This document shows positions 1 through 11,900 of a stretch of DNA of 64,000 nucleotides, piece by piece. This stretch comes from Lingula anatina (taxonomy: Eukaryota > Brachiopoda > Lingulata > Lingulida > Lingulidae). The stretch covers positions 62,053 through 126,052 of the forward strand of contig NW_019775767.1 in the NCBI RefSeq assembly GCF_001039355.2. The letters are read 5' to 3'. The notes under the pieces are model-generated. The model saw only the letters and a list, made by a program, of their open reading frames with translations, did not search any database and was not told where the DNA came from. Positions within the stretch are counted from its first letter, which is position 1. Each line of letters begins with the position of its first letter. The position numbers were made by a program, and so were the translations under genes.

Positions 1-656
1 TTTTAGAGGTCAAATTTCACCCGTACCGCTAAACCGGTCAAAACAGAGTTTACAGAAATTCTGAACAGGCCTACGACAAGGCGTGTGCCACTTCTTAAGT
101 GACTAGGGTCATTGACAGCGTCAAAAGAAGAGTACGTTCTTTATCAAGAGTGGGGGATAAATATTATTCTAAGGAAAGTCCGATGAAATCAACACAACAT
201 TTCCAATACGACACAAGAAGGCAAATTCAATTAAATTAAATCAACCAGACGGTAAACACCGACAGGCTTTGTCAATTTAAGTATCTTGTTTATTTTAAAC
301 AGCGCAGTATATGCGCAGTAGTTTGAATCCCGTGCTTATACTAATTCATTGGCGGTAATTTATCCACGCTCCTGTATGTATCAGTAGACCGACCTAGGGT
401 AAGCCTTAGTGATAAAGGAAATCCTTCTAAAATGTTCAATAAAATTTATTTTGTGCTAAACAAAAGGTATTGACTACCATACACGTTAAAGTAGGCATTA
501 AGGAATGATATTTTACAGATCTGGTGCACTTTAAACAGGAACGTACATTTGTATTCCCCTTACAATAATGGGACCATACTGGAACGTATTGTCTGTATTG
601 TTTATGGGGGGACGTAGCAATAATTAAAAGAAGAGTTGAAAATCTATAAGTAAACA

Positions 657-662
657 TTTATT
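657..662 (-). terminator. Candidate polyadenylation signal of gene A
   Basis: TTTATT on the plus strand reads AATAAA on the minus strand, about 350 bases past the gene A stop codon. A second AATAAA lies at 445-450. Which is used cannot be told without transcripts. Confidence 0.4.
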
Positions 663-856
663 TTCATAAGATAAAAACTATTAAAAGCTTCCCTTAAAGA
701 ATGTAAAGCTGAAATTGGGCAATGTTATTTTGTTTTAAACATTATTTTACGGAAAGCAAGCAACTTAAACACGATTTCCTCATTGAGCATACATATATGT
801 GCATCATTTGTACATGTAAGACGATGCAAAATATAATACCTTCCATACGCAAACAG

Positions 857-862
<6 letters not shown>

Positions 863-895
<33 letters not shown>
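863..895. repeat. GA dinucleotide microsatellite
   Basis: An uninterrupted GA run of about 33 bases lies in the 3' flank of gene A. Confidence 0.9.
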
Positions 896-898
<3 letters not shown>

Positions 899-1008
899 AT
901 CAATAGCGATCTAGTTTGTCAGATTATACGGTCAGGAAAATAAAAATTAGGTCCCAAATCTCCTGTGTTGCTTTTTTCTACTGACCCAACGTGACCTCAC
1001 CACCACTT

Positions 1009-1514
1009 CTAAGCCGAATATTCGTAGTCGTTTTGCTGGGCTCTGCGTTGGTAGGCTGACAAAGTTTGATATTCACCGATAGGTGCCGGCACCTCTCCTC
1101 TAAAGCTTAACTTCGTGTACGCACTCTGCTCCTCGCCATCCTTTACCAGAATGCCTTCATAGGGCTTGTCTGGGTTCGAGGCATTTGTAGTATCGGTTTG
1201 CACTGTCCAAGGCCCCGTATGTTGCCTCCCATCACGATTCTTCCCCGTCCTGTGTTTTGATGCTAACAGGAATTCCGTGTTTTCATAGGTCACATTGTTG
1301 TAATCCTGCGACTGGGTAGCAGTTGGTGCCGAGTAGCATTCTGTCCTTGGTCTTCTGACGATGTTCCTCTTGTGTCGACATACAAAGAAGACCGAGATGG
1401 CGATGAGGACGACGGCCACAATGACGGCGAATATCACGCCGATGATAAGACCTAATGGAGCTCCTGTACTCTGTTCTTCTGACGCTGTTTCCTTGGCCGT
1501 CTCCATGCGTTGCC
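1009..1514 (-). CDS. Gene A exon 15: membrane span and cytoplasmic tail
   Basis: After a short stalk the exon has a hydrophobic span of about 26 residues (558-583, starting [13 protein letters not shown]), then Cys-Arg-His-Lys-Arg as a stop-transfer signal. The tail has Tyr609 (YNN) and Tyr614 (YEN), which fit the Grb2-type YxN pattern. It also has Tyr670 in SAYTKL, which fits the ITIM consensus, and Tyr686 in GEYQTL. The same tail is recognisable in gene B (19152-19645): both have NASN, YEG, YTxLS, PIGEY and QQNDY in order. It ends with TAG at 1009-1011. Confidence 0.88.
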
Positions 1515-4500
1515 CTATCGTAAAATTATAAACCAGAACGTAACCGTTTTTTTTTTTTTAATTCATATAATGCACGTTTGACAAAGCAGCTGACATGTGC
1601 ACTGTGACACGTTAATCCGTGAGAATACTATTTACCTGTACACCCATGACCATCGGAGGCCAGTTCATACCCATTTCTACATGAACACGTGTAGCTACCA
1701 CGTGTATTGTGACAGTTGTGTTCACAGACATGAGTTCCGTTACTACACTCGTCAGCATCTGTAACAAAATGTTGATTTGTGTAATGTGACCAAATATTAC
1801 CAAAATCATAAACCGCATTGGAAATGACATTTGCTATATGATCTTCTAAGAAAAAAATCCATTTATCAAGTCCAGTAGCATACCATTTACCTGTACATTC
1901 ACGTCCATCGGAGGCCAGTTCATACCCATTTCTACATGAACACATGTAGCTACCATGTGTATTGTGACAGTTATGATCACAGGCGTGAGTCCTGTTACTG
2001 CACTCGTCAACATCTGAGAAGTAAAAAAGTCAATCTGTGTAATTTGACCAAATGTTCCAAAATCCATTGGTTTTATTTGGAAAGGCATTTGTTTTTTATC
2101 ATTTGCTAAGATCAACATTGCATCTAGCATATGCTACTACAATTGAAAATGTTCACCACAAAAATATTTAGAAAGCAAGCCACTGACCTGTACACTGTGA
2201 CATGCAAGCTTAATAGAATACTAATTACCTATACACCCACGTCCATCGGACGCTAGTTCATACCCATTTCTACATGAGCATGTGTAGCTACCACGTGTAT
2301 TGTGACAGTTGTGATCACAGGCATGAGTTCCATTACTGCACTCGTCAACATCTCGAAAAAAATTAAAATATGTTAAAATATTATTTTTCACCTTCCTTAG
2401 ATGGAGTTATTACCTCCGCTAAGGAGGTTATGTGTTCGCCCCTGTTTGTTTGTCTGTCTGTCTGTCTGTCATCAACATTACTCAAAAAGTTATGAATGAA
2501 TTTCAACCTGACAACCTGTCACAACCTCATTCCCAGATGAAATCTGACTGCAAGCAGATGAAATATTGGATGGTAAGATCAGACTAATATAAACAGCTAA
2601 AGACAAAATAATCTTTATAAGTCTATTACAATAACATAGCTAATGAAACTATTCTACACTACAGAATTGATTTGGTTTTGGTGGTGATCTGGATCAATAA
2701 TAAATCAATAATCAATAATCAAAAATCCAAAAACTAAGTTATGGACCGATTTTGATGAAATTTTTAGGAACTGTCAGAAGTGGGCTAAGGAACAGATGAT
2801 TAGTTTTGGTAATCCGTATCAATATTCAATCAATAATCGTTAATCAAAAATAAAGAAAACTAAATCATTACAGAATGAAAATTTAGGGGTGAAACGGCAT
2901 TGGGTGGAGACTTCGCTGCCTTGGAGAAGGTCTGCGCTCTCGGAGTGCTATTCTAGTTGGAACTACGACCTTAGGCAAAATGTTTACCCTTATGAATGCA
3001 TAGCGAGAAATTACGAAAAAATGAATGGAAAAAAGAAAGTTTTCGAGTTAATGACATCTTTGACACAGAATTGCAGAATTTCTTGTTAGCGGCAAGAACA
3101 AATCCTTTATTGCAAGAGCAAAAGTATTTAATCATGAAGATTACTCACAGCCATAATGTGACGTCCAACACTTGTTTTCTTCTCGTTTTAATTATTCTTA
3201 ACCTTTTTTAACGAGCACATCACTTCAAGAGAACTTATGAATGAGCAAGCACCTCTGTCATTTTCACTGTGACGCGTATTATGTACATGGGCAGACTACC
3301 ATGTATTTACCTGTACATCCACGTCCATCGGACGCCAGTTCATACCCATTTCTACATGAACACGTGTAGCTACCACGTGTATTGTGACAGTTGTGTTCAC
3401 AGGCATGAGTTCCGTTACTACACTCGTCAGCATCTGTAAAAAAAAGTAAAACATGTTAAAATATTATTTTTCACCTTCCTGCTCAGATGCCAAAGAGGTT
3501 ATGTTTTCACCTCTGTTTGTTTGTCTGTCTGTCTGTCATCAACATAACTCAAAAAGTTATGGATGAATTTCGATGGAATTTCCAGGGTAGGTCAGAAATG
3601 GGTTACCGTAGAATTGATTAGTTTTTGGTGGTGATCTGGATCAATAATAAATCAAAAATCAATAATAAAAAAAAAAACTAAGTTATGGACGGATTGTGGT
3701 GAAATTTTTAGGAACTGTCAGAAGTGGGCCAAAGAACAGATGAATAGTTTTGGTGATCCGTATCAATAATCAATCAATAATCAAAAATAAAAAAATAAAT
3801 AATTACAGAATGAAAATTTAGGGGTGAAACGGCATTGGGTGGAGACTTCGCTGCCTTGGAGAAGGTCTGCGCTCTCGGAGTGCTATTCTAGTTGGAACTA
3901 CGACCTTAGGCAAAAGGTTTACCCTCATGAATGCATAACGAGAAATTAAAAAAAAAAGAATGGAGGAAATAAAGTTTTCGAGTTAAATGACATCTTTGAC
4001 ACAGAGTTGCAGAATTTCTTGTTAGCGGCAAGAACAAATCCTTTATTGCAAGAGCAGAGGTAGTTGCCATGAAGATTACTCACAGCAATGATGTGACGTC
4101 CAACACTCGTTTTCTTCTCGATTTTCTTCTATTCTTAACCTTTTTAACAAGCACATCACTTCAAGGGCACTTGTGAATGAGCAAGCACCTCTGTCATTTT
4201 CACTGTGACGCGTATTATGTACCGGTAAATGGGCAGATAACTATATTTACCTGTACATCCACGTCCATCGTAGGCCAGTTCATACCCATTTCTACATAAA
4301 CACGTGTAGCTGCCACGTGTATTGTGACAGTTGTGTTCACAAGCATGAGTCCCATTACTGCATTCGTCAACATCTGCAAAACATAATTCGTATATGAATT
4401 CCATCAATGTTACAAAACAATGCCATTTTGTCTCACTCGGTACCATCGCTTTATTGACCATGTACTAAGTGGAGCTAGTATTTGGCACTCAGATCAGTAT

Positions 4501-4993
4501 AAAGCATCTTACACGTTCTATCTTGGAAAATACATTTCATCACCTGAAATCCATATTTTAAGGAGTAAAATTATATGACTCGATTATTTTGTAAAATAGA
4601 CGGCTTCTCTGCCTTACCGTTGCAGAGTTTCTTGTTAGCAGCAAGGACGTAGCCTTTGTTGCAGGAACAGTAGTAGCTCTCAAGAAGATTGTTACATTTC
4701 TGCTCGCAGCCATGATGGGACGTTAAACACTCGTCGTGCTCTAATATTAAAATAAATCAGCTCAAATTTAGTTTTGATATTGGTTATAATCAGCATAATT
4801 TTTACCAATTAAATGTTAACGTGTTAACACACATTTTTAATGTTTTTCGACATTACAAAACGCATGCATCATCTAAATACAAAACATAAACAAACGTTTT
4901 GGATAACTGCTAATCGGTCCACACAAAGGCACAGTTCATTCAAAAACATTCATTCAAAACATTCATTCAAAACATTCATTAGATTCTACCATC

Positions 4994-5061
<68 letters not shown>

Positions 5062-7995
5062 CATTGGTCAAAAAGGATATCGTGTCTAACATGATTAATG
5101 GTTTAAAAAATACAAAATAGTGGTGAAAATATACATATTTTATTCCATTTAGTAAAATTTATAAGAGGCATCCCCTCAAATCGACTGCTTCACTGTGACT
5201 TCTACAGATGTAAAGAAATGTCTATAAAATTGAAAAGACACCATCAAATGTCACCAAATTCACACACAATTAGCATTAGAGTGGGTTCGTTAAAGATCAC
5301 GTTCCTAACAGCTAGACACGGTATCCGTAAAAAAAGCACTATTTTCAACAGTTCACAGCTGTGAGGTGATCATTTGTAGATAAAAGTACATAAAAAGGGG
5401 ATGGGACAACCTTTTTGACCAATGTTATATATATATATTAAAAAGAACAGCAGCTATTTTGCCCCGACCAGTTTCGTTATTTCTTCAGGGAGTTTTGTTT
5501 ATTTGTTACTAGGTGATGTCATAAGGCAAAAATGTGACGTCTGTAACAATGGGTGTTTAATTGTTGCTTTTACCAATGCTATTATCTATTCAATGTAGGT
5601 CTATACTTATTAATGAATAGATTTTCTTTAATTTCCCTTTCTGTTTGGGTTGTTTCCCTTGTGACTTTATAAAATGTGAATACCGTAAAGTCCTTGTTTT
5701 TGTACATAGAGCATTCCCTAATGTGCCCACTCACAGACGTGCACTGATATTAGGGTTGTCTTATTTGTTGTCTGTGAACGGTCATTCTATGTCGGAGAGT
5801 GTCTCCAGTTTGTCCTATATAGTTCTCACCGCATCCACTGCAGTTTAATACATAAATTAAATTTGAGCTAGTGCAGGTGAATGGGTGTTAAATTCTAAAT
5901 GTAAGTCCATTTTTAAATGTCAGATGGCTCCCCTCTTTAAATATTGGACAGGTGCCGCACCTGGGTACCTCACATTTCTGTACTCGTATTGTTGAGGTTG
6001 CCACACTTGTCCTGGAATTGTTTTCAAATTTTGCTTTTGTTAAAATCTGCATAAGTGATGGACTTTGTCTCTTACTCTTTATAATCTGCATTTCAGTTAG
6101 TATCTCATTCATTTTTTCATCTTGTTTTGCCAAAGGTAAATTTCCAGTTATGACAGTGTGTACTTCCAGATTTTCTGGATTATATGTTGATATGTACGAT
6201 ATGGCTTCCTTTTTAATTTTGTCTTTGGTGGTCCTCAGGTCGTTCATCTGTATTTTTTTTTTTTTTTTTTTTTTTTGCCTTTTTAATCCCAGTTTGTATC
6301 AGTTGTCTTGGGTATTGTCTCCTTAATAGGAATCCTTCCAGTTCTCTGAGCCTTTGTTTTAATATGGTTTAAATTGAGATAATTGTGCATAGTCTTCGAG
6401 CTAGATTGTATGGTATGTTGTGCTAAATGTGTCTGGGATGACACGAGTTAAAAGGGAGATATTGTTTTGTGCCTGTTGTTTTGTAATACACATCTGTATC
6501 AATTTTTACTTGACAGTCATTACCATAACATCGAGGAATGGGAGTTGTGTTGAATTTGACCCATCGTAAATTGAGGGATGAAGGTTGTTCAGGATCAGGT
6601 TGAAGTCTTCCAATTCATTTTCTGTTTTGTGCCAAATTATAAAGCTGTCATCAAGGAAACGTTTCCATGTGTTTTTTAATTGATTCCTAAATTCGAGTCC
6701 AAACCGTTCTTCGCATTTTTGTACAGGCCTTTTTCGATGTATCCTAAGACAAGTGTAGTATAAGTGGGGGCTACTTTTGTACCCATTGCAGTTCCTATTT
6801 TTTGGCGATAATGTTTGCCATTGAAGTGGAAAGTATTTTTGTCAAGATGAACTTTAGTCCTTCTGTAATGTGGGTATTTTGGATACGTTTTGGAATATGT
6901 GACGGGTATCTTTCTATCCAATAGCTGATTGCCTAAATGACCAGATCATGAGGGATGTTTGAGTACATGTAGGTAATATCGAAGGAAACTAGTATTGAAT
7001 TTCCATTAATATTTTTTGGCAAGTTGTTAAGGAAGTCCACTGTGTCCCTTATGTAGCTTTTTACTTCTTTGGTAAAGGGTTTTAATAAAATGTCTACAAA
7101 ATTGCTGAATCTGTGAGTTTCACATGCTGACCCATATATATATATATATAACAAAATTATATCATTATGATCCCTATATTACCCTTACCAGAACAAGTCA
7201 GACCGTTCCCGTCCAGTACAAATCCAGTCCTACAGGTACAAAAGAAACTTCCTACGGTGTTGGTGCAGTTATGGGCACAGCCGCCATTGCCAGTGGAACA
7301 TTCGTCGATATCTTTGGTTATGTTAAAAATCCAATCGTTAGACATCTGGATTTACTTAATGGCATCAAATATTAGTTTAATATTTTCAAAATTAATAAAT
7401 CACGAATTATCACATATTGTTTTAATCAGTTTTTGTTCCAAAATGCCAGATGTCCCTATATAATTGGCAACAATTGAAATCTCGCGTGCAAAAATCAAGT
7501 CCTAACTCCTGTTATATTTTTATAGGGACCACAAAAAACACAATGTACCTCTACACAAGTGTCTGTCCGCCTGCAGGGCATAGCCAACATTGCAACTACA
7601 GCGGTAACTTCCCCGGATGTTGGAACATACCTGAGAGCATCCACCTTTATTGGTGGAACATTCATCAATATCTGAAAAAGACATTTGTGTCAAAATAGAT
7701 TCGACCTTGCCATTTTTGTGTAGTTTATATTAAACCCAATATGTTTTAACAGTTTCGTGGTTAAAAATAGTCTCTGGATCACGCACTACGAACTTCGAAT
7801 ACAAAGAAGATCTACATGTACCACGCAAATCCTCAGTACATAATATAGACTGCTACATAATGACATCATGAAAAACAGTATACTGATCTATGCAATTTCA
7901 ATGCAGTTAGCTAAAGATATGTCAACTAATGGCTTTCATTAACTTAAAAAATAACTCATATATAAACATACAAGGTGACCACCCCCCCCCCCCCC

Positions 7996-8040
<45 letters not shown>

Positions 8041-8885
8041 ATATTCTACTAAATTTTAATAGATCCTGCAAAGGTCCATCAAATTCAAGAATTTTTAAGA
8101 CATTTTAAAAGAACATAACTTTTATGCAAATAACGAAGATAACTGAAACTTTGAGGAATTATCGTACACACTTGGAAGTTTATTCCAGAATATTTCTTGA
8201 AATCTGAGGGGCCTTTGGAGAATTAAATGAAATGTGTATTTTTTATTACATCTCGTCACCAATAGAATTGTGACAGGAGTGATCACATCTATGGGTGCCT
8301 GCCGTACATTTGCTTATGTCTGGAGAATAAATGAATTGATCCATTTCATGAGATCGGTGCTTGGGACAAACGCTGTTTCTCAAAAATTATTTGTTACATA
8401 AATTATGGTTTTATCAATGTGGTAGGCATCTGGAACATAACCACTGGATGGTATGCTTAAGGTTTTAAAGGATTAAAAACCTTGGTTCTATGGTACTTAT
8501 TGTAATGTTCCAGGTCGGTTTCATTTTATCTTACTTCAGTTTTGGTTCTCACTATGTTCATTTGTTTTGCTTATTAATATCGCAACATAAGCATGTTCTC
8601 CCCATTGTTAGCTTGTCACAATAATATTAATAATAATGAAATAGACAATTACTGAAATATTTGTTCTTTTCCCAAAGTATAACCCACCGTTACAGTTTTT
8701 AGTGCCAGACAATACATATCCAGTTCTACACGTGCACCTGTAACTTCCTGCAGTGTTCACACAGTTGTGTTGACAGCCATGGGAACCCGTGCATTCGTTG
8801 ATATCTGCAACAAAGTATAAGACAACAAAGTAGTTGCACATAATGCACAAATAGTTTCAGCATTCTCTTGAATGCATGACAAGAC

Positions 8886-8923
<38 letters not shown>

Positions 8924-11900
8924 TAAATAGACAATTATTGAAATATCTGTTCATTTTCCCAAAGTAAAACTCACCGTTACAGTTTTTAGTGCCAGACAAC
9001 ACATATCCAGTTCTACACGTGCACCTGTAGCTTCCTGCAGTGTTCACACAGTTGTGTTGACAGCCATGGTAACCCGTGCATTCGTTGATATCTGCAACAA
9101 AGTATAAGCAACAAAGAGGATGTACAAAGAGGATGTACAAATAGTTTCTGCATTCTCTGGAATGTATGACAAGGCAATTTGAAAAGGTACTTTTAACTGC
9201 AGTGATACTACAGTAACTACACTTTTGCTGTTAAAAAATTAAGTTATTGCAATCATTAATCCTCACTACTACTACTCACCGGCATGACACCGTGTTCCGA
9301 TGTAACCTCGTGTACAAGTGCACAGATTGGGGGCGGTACAAGAGCCATGGACACACCCACGACTACAGAAAGCTTGTGTAGATAGAAATGGATATTGCTA
9401 AGCTATATGAATGAATATTAAGGCAACAGTAACATGCATTTAAAGGAATGAACGCCAGCGTATTTCTTCTAACAGCTTTCTGCATGAACAGATCCTCTTA
9501 TTATGTAATAAACTCAATAAACACATCTACTCGAAATATGTTCATGCATATAACCCCACAGTATAAGACACATCACTGCCTTTACGACTCAAGGATTATA
9601 GCATGCTGTTTTAGAAAATACGTACACTAAAATATAGGTTTTGAACTGATATAAACATTGAATGAAAAAAATAACCAAACAGATAATTTAAGGAATATCT
9701 CAATATAATCATATATATATACACTGTAAGATTAAGATTAAGATTAAGATTAAGATTTTACTTGTATTATAAATGTACACGCGTGTTACTCACGAGTGTT
9801 ACAAGTTGATCCAGTTTGTTTCCATCCCTGACAACAAGCTTGTGCCAGGTTGTATTGTAACTTGTACACTGCCTTGTTGTAGTATGATATAGTATATCTG
9901 GAAAAATACAAACTTGTCGAAAGTAAATGAGATGAATGGGGCCTGGACGTGGTTTTGATATCAAGGCAAACACTGTGCTTTAGACCTTTATTACAGTTAT
10001 TGGATTTACTTAGAAGCTTTAGCAATATTTCCATGTCTTAACATTTATTTTTAACATCATACCCAAAATGTTGCGAAATCTACTATTTTGTAATTCAATT
10101 GTTACAAAAATGTTGTACAGGTCTAAAAGTGCAATATTCTATTTTAGGTACCCTGACATCAGGGGCTAGGTTTCTACCTGTACTAAACGATCTGAATACA
10201 GCAAAAATAATCAAAATGATGAGAAAAGAGACTTCCTTTTTTATATTTTATATTTCTTCTGTAGAGATCGAGAGACTCTAAACTGTAAATTGCAACTATA
10301 AATCGTTAGATATTTAGCAGACAATCGTTAATCTATAATTATGTATTCAAAAATAGTTTTATCTCCATAAACACCGGTGCAATTGTGTGTTTTACCATTC
10401 GCAACCAATATCTTTGATACCAATCTATAGTCCACAATACAACAACCTTGTCGAAAAGGCAAGAAATGAAATTGTTCGCAGCATGACTCTTAAGAATGCC
10501 AAAAATAAACTTTCTGAAGCATGGCATGTTTTCCACTTGTTTGAAAAAATAAATAGTAGGTCTTGGAAATCACATGAAGGCTTTTGTTTATGTCATATTT
10601 TGCATTCGTTGCCCCTAAAACTTCCTTTTGGTGCATTTATTGAAAATAACAAATGGCTTTTTGCATCAAGATGACTAAATGCTACTCTCTAGTGGGGAAC
10701 AGAATGCTGAAGAGCAACCCCCTCAGTTAACAAAAGAAGTGTCCATCTAGTCATCTATCTCCAAAAACCATATTGAGACTATTCTGTACTTATTTAAGCA
10801 TGCTTGTCCTGTGCCTAATTTACTTTGACCAACTGAGCAGATATGCTACTCGTAACACAACGATTACGTCGCTTTCATTCATGGTAGGACTGATCTGTGA
10901 AGCGTGGATTTGCACACAAATGAGGTCAAGTTCCGGATGTCGGATTTTTTTTTGTGTGACTGCAATTAAAGCCCCCGTCAATCAAGCAGAATGAGCCTGA
11001 ATGAGGAATTTTCAAAATTCGCACCGTATTCGGGAAAACGTTCAAATTGACCTTAATTCCTGTAAGAGTACAGTTGGAATACTCAGAATGCGCTTGAATT
11101 CGCCTGGAATGATTGGTGCACTTTCGGCTGTATTAGTTCTCAAATGCAGTTCGAATGTAGTTGGAAAACTAGGAAATTCTATAATACTGCCAGAAGGCAG
11201 TCAGAATATTCAGAACGTACTTACTTTGAATGGCTAAATTATTATTTCAGCTCATTCGAGGCGCATTCGAAACATTCTGGTGGGATTTTATATCCCCGTC
11301 ACACTAGAGGCGGAATGATCAAAAATGACGTTGGAAGTACAATTCGTTGTGCATTCTTGGATATTCGAAGAGCATTCTAAAAATTCTGAGTGCATTCCAA
11401 ATATTTTACTTGTGGCCGGCTCGAATGTTTTGCCCATGTCAAAAACTTTCGAAGTGCATTCCAAGTGAAAAATTATCGAATGGCATTTGAACAGTATTCT
11501 AACTGCACTATGACTGCATTCTAAATATTCTCACGGCATTCCGACAGCATTCGAAACATTCTGATCAGTTACCATTCCAGTGGCGTTATTTATGCACTCT
11601 GGACATCATGTTGCATTCTAAACATGTTAGAAAGTAATTTTAAGTATTTTAGGTATTTCAGCTGCATTCTGTTTGAATTTCTTATATTTCAAACCATCAT
11701 TGGCAGCCATACCGGGAGCATTTGGACTGCATTTGAGTTCGCTTCGTATATTATTCGAGGCACCTTCTTACATACTTTAGCCTGTCAAACCGCACTCGTA
11801 AGGCATTTGGATTTCATTCGGAATATTCTGACTGCATTCTAACAACATTCGCAATATTCCAACTACATTCGAGCTGCATGTGAGAGATAATATACCTGAA

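Larger units (their letters stand above)
1..1008. other. 3' flank of gene A, no other gene seen
   Basis: This stretch holds the likely 3' untranslated region of gene A and flanking DNA. It has a GA dinucleotide run at about 863-895 and two AATAAA signals on the minus strand. No open frame here has splice signals or a recognisable domain. Confidence 0.6.

Noticed and set aside
2400-4150. Regular repeats that could suggest a CRISPR-like array
   Set aside because: The repeats are EGF exons and an interspersed element in an animal gene; there are no short spacers of constant size.
5952-6326. 124-codon plus-strand frame
   Set aside because: It is antisense to the Penelope-like element and ends in a homopolymer; a shadow frame.
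9727-9758. Short TTAAGA-like tandem run resembling a telomere-type repeat
   Set aside because: Only about five units, the wrong motif for animal telomeres (TTAGGG), and it lies inside an intron.
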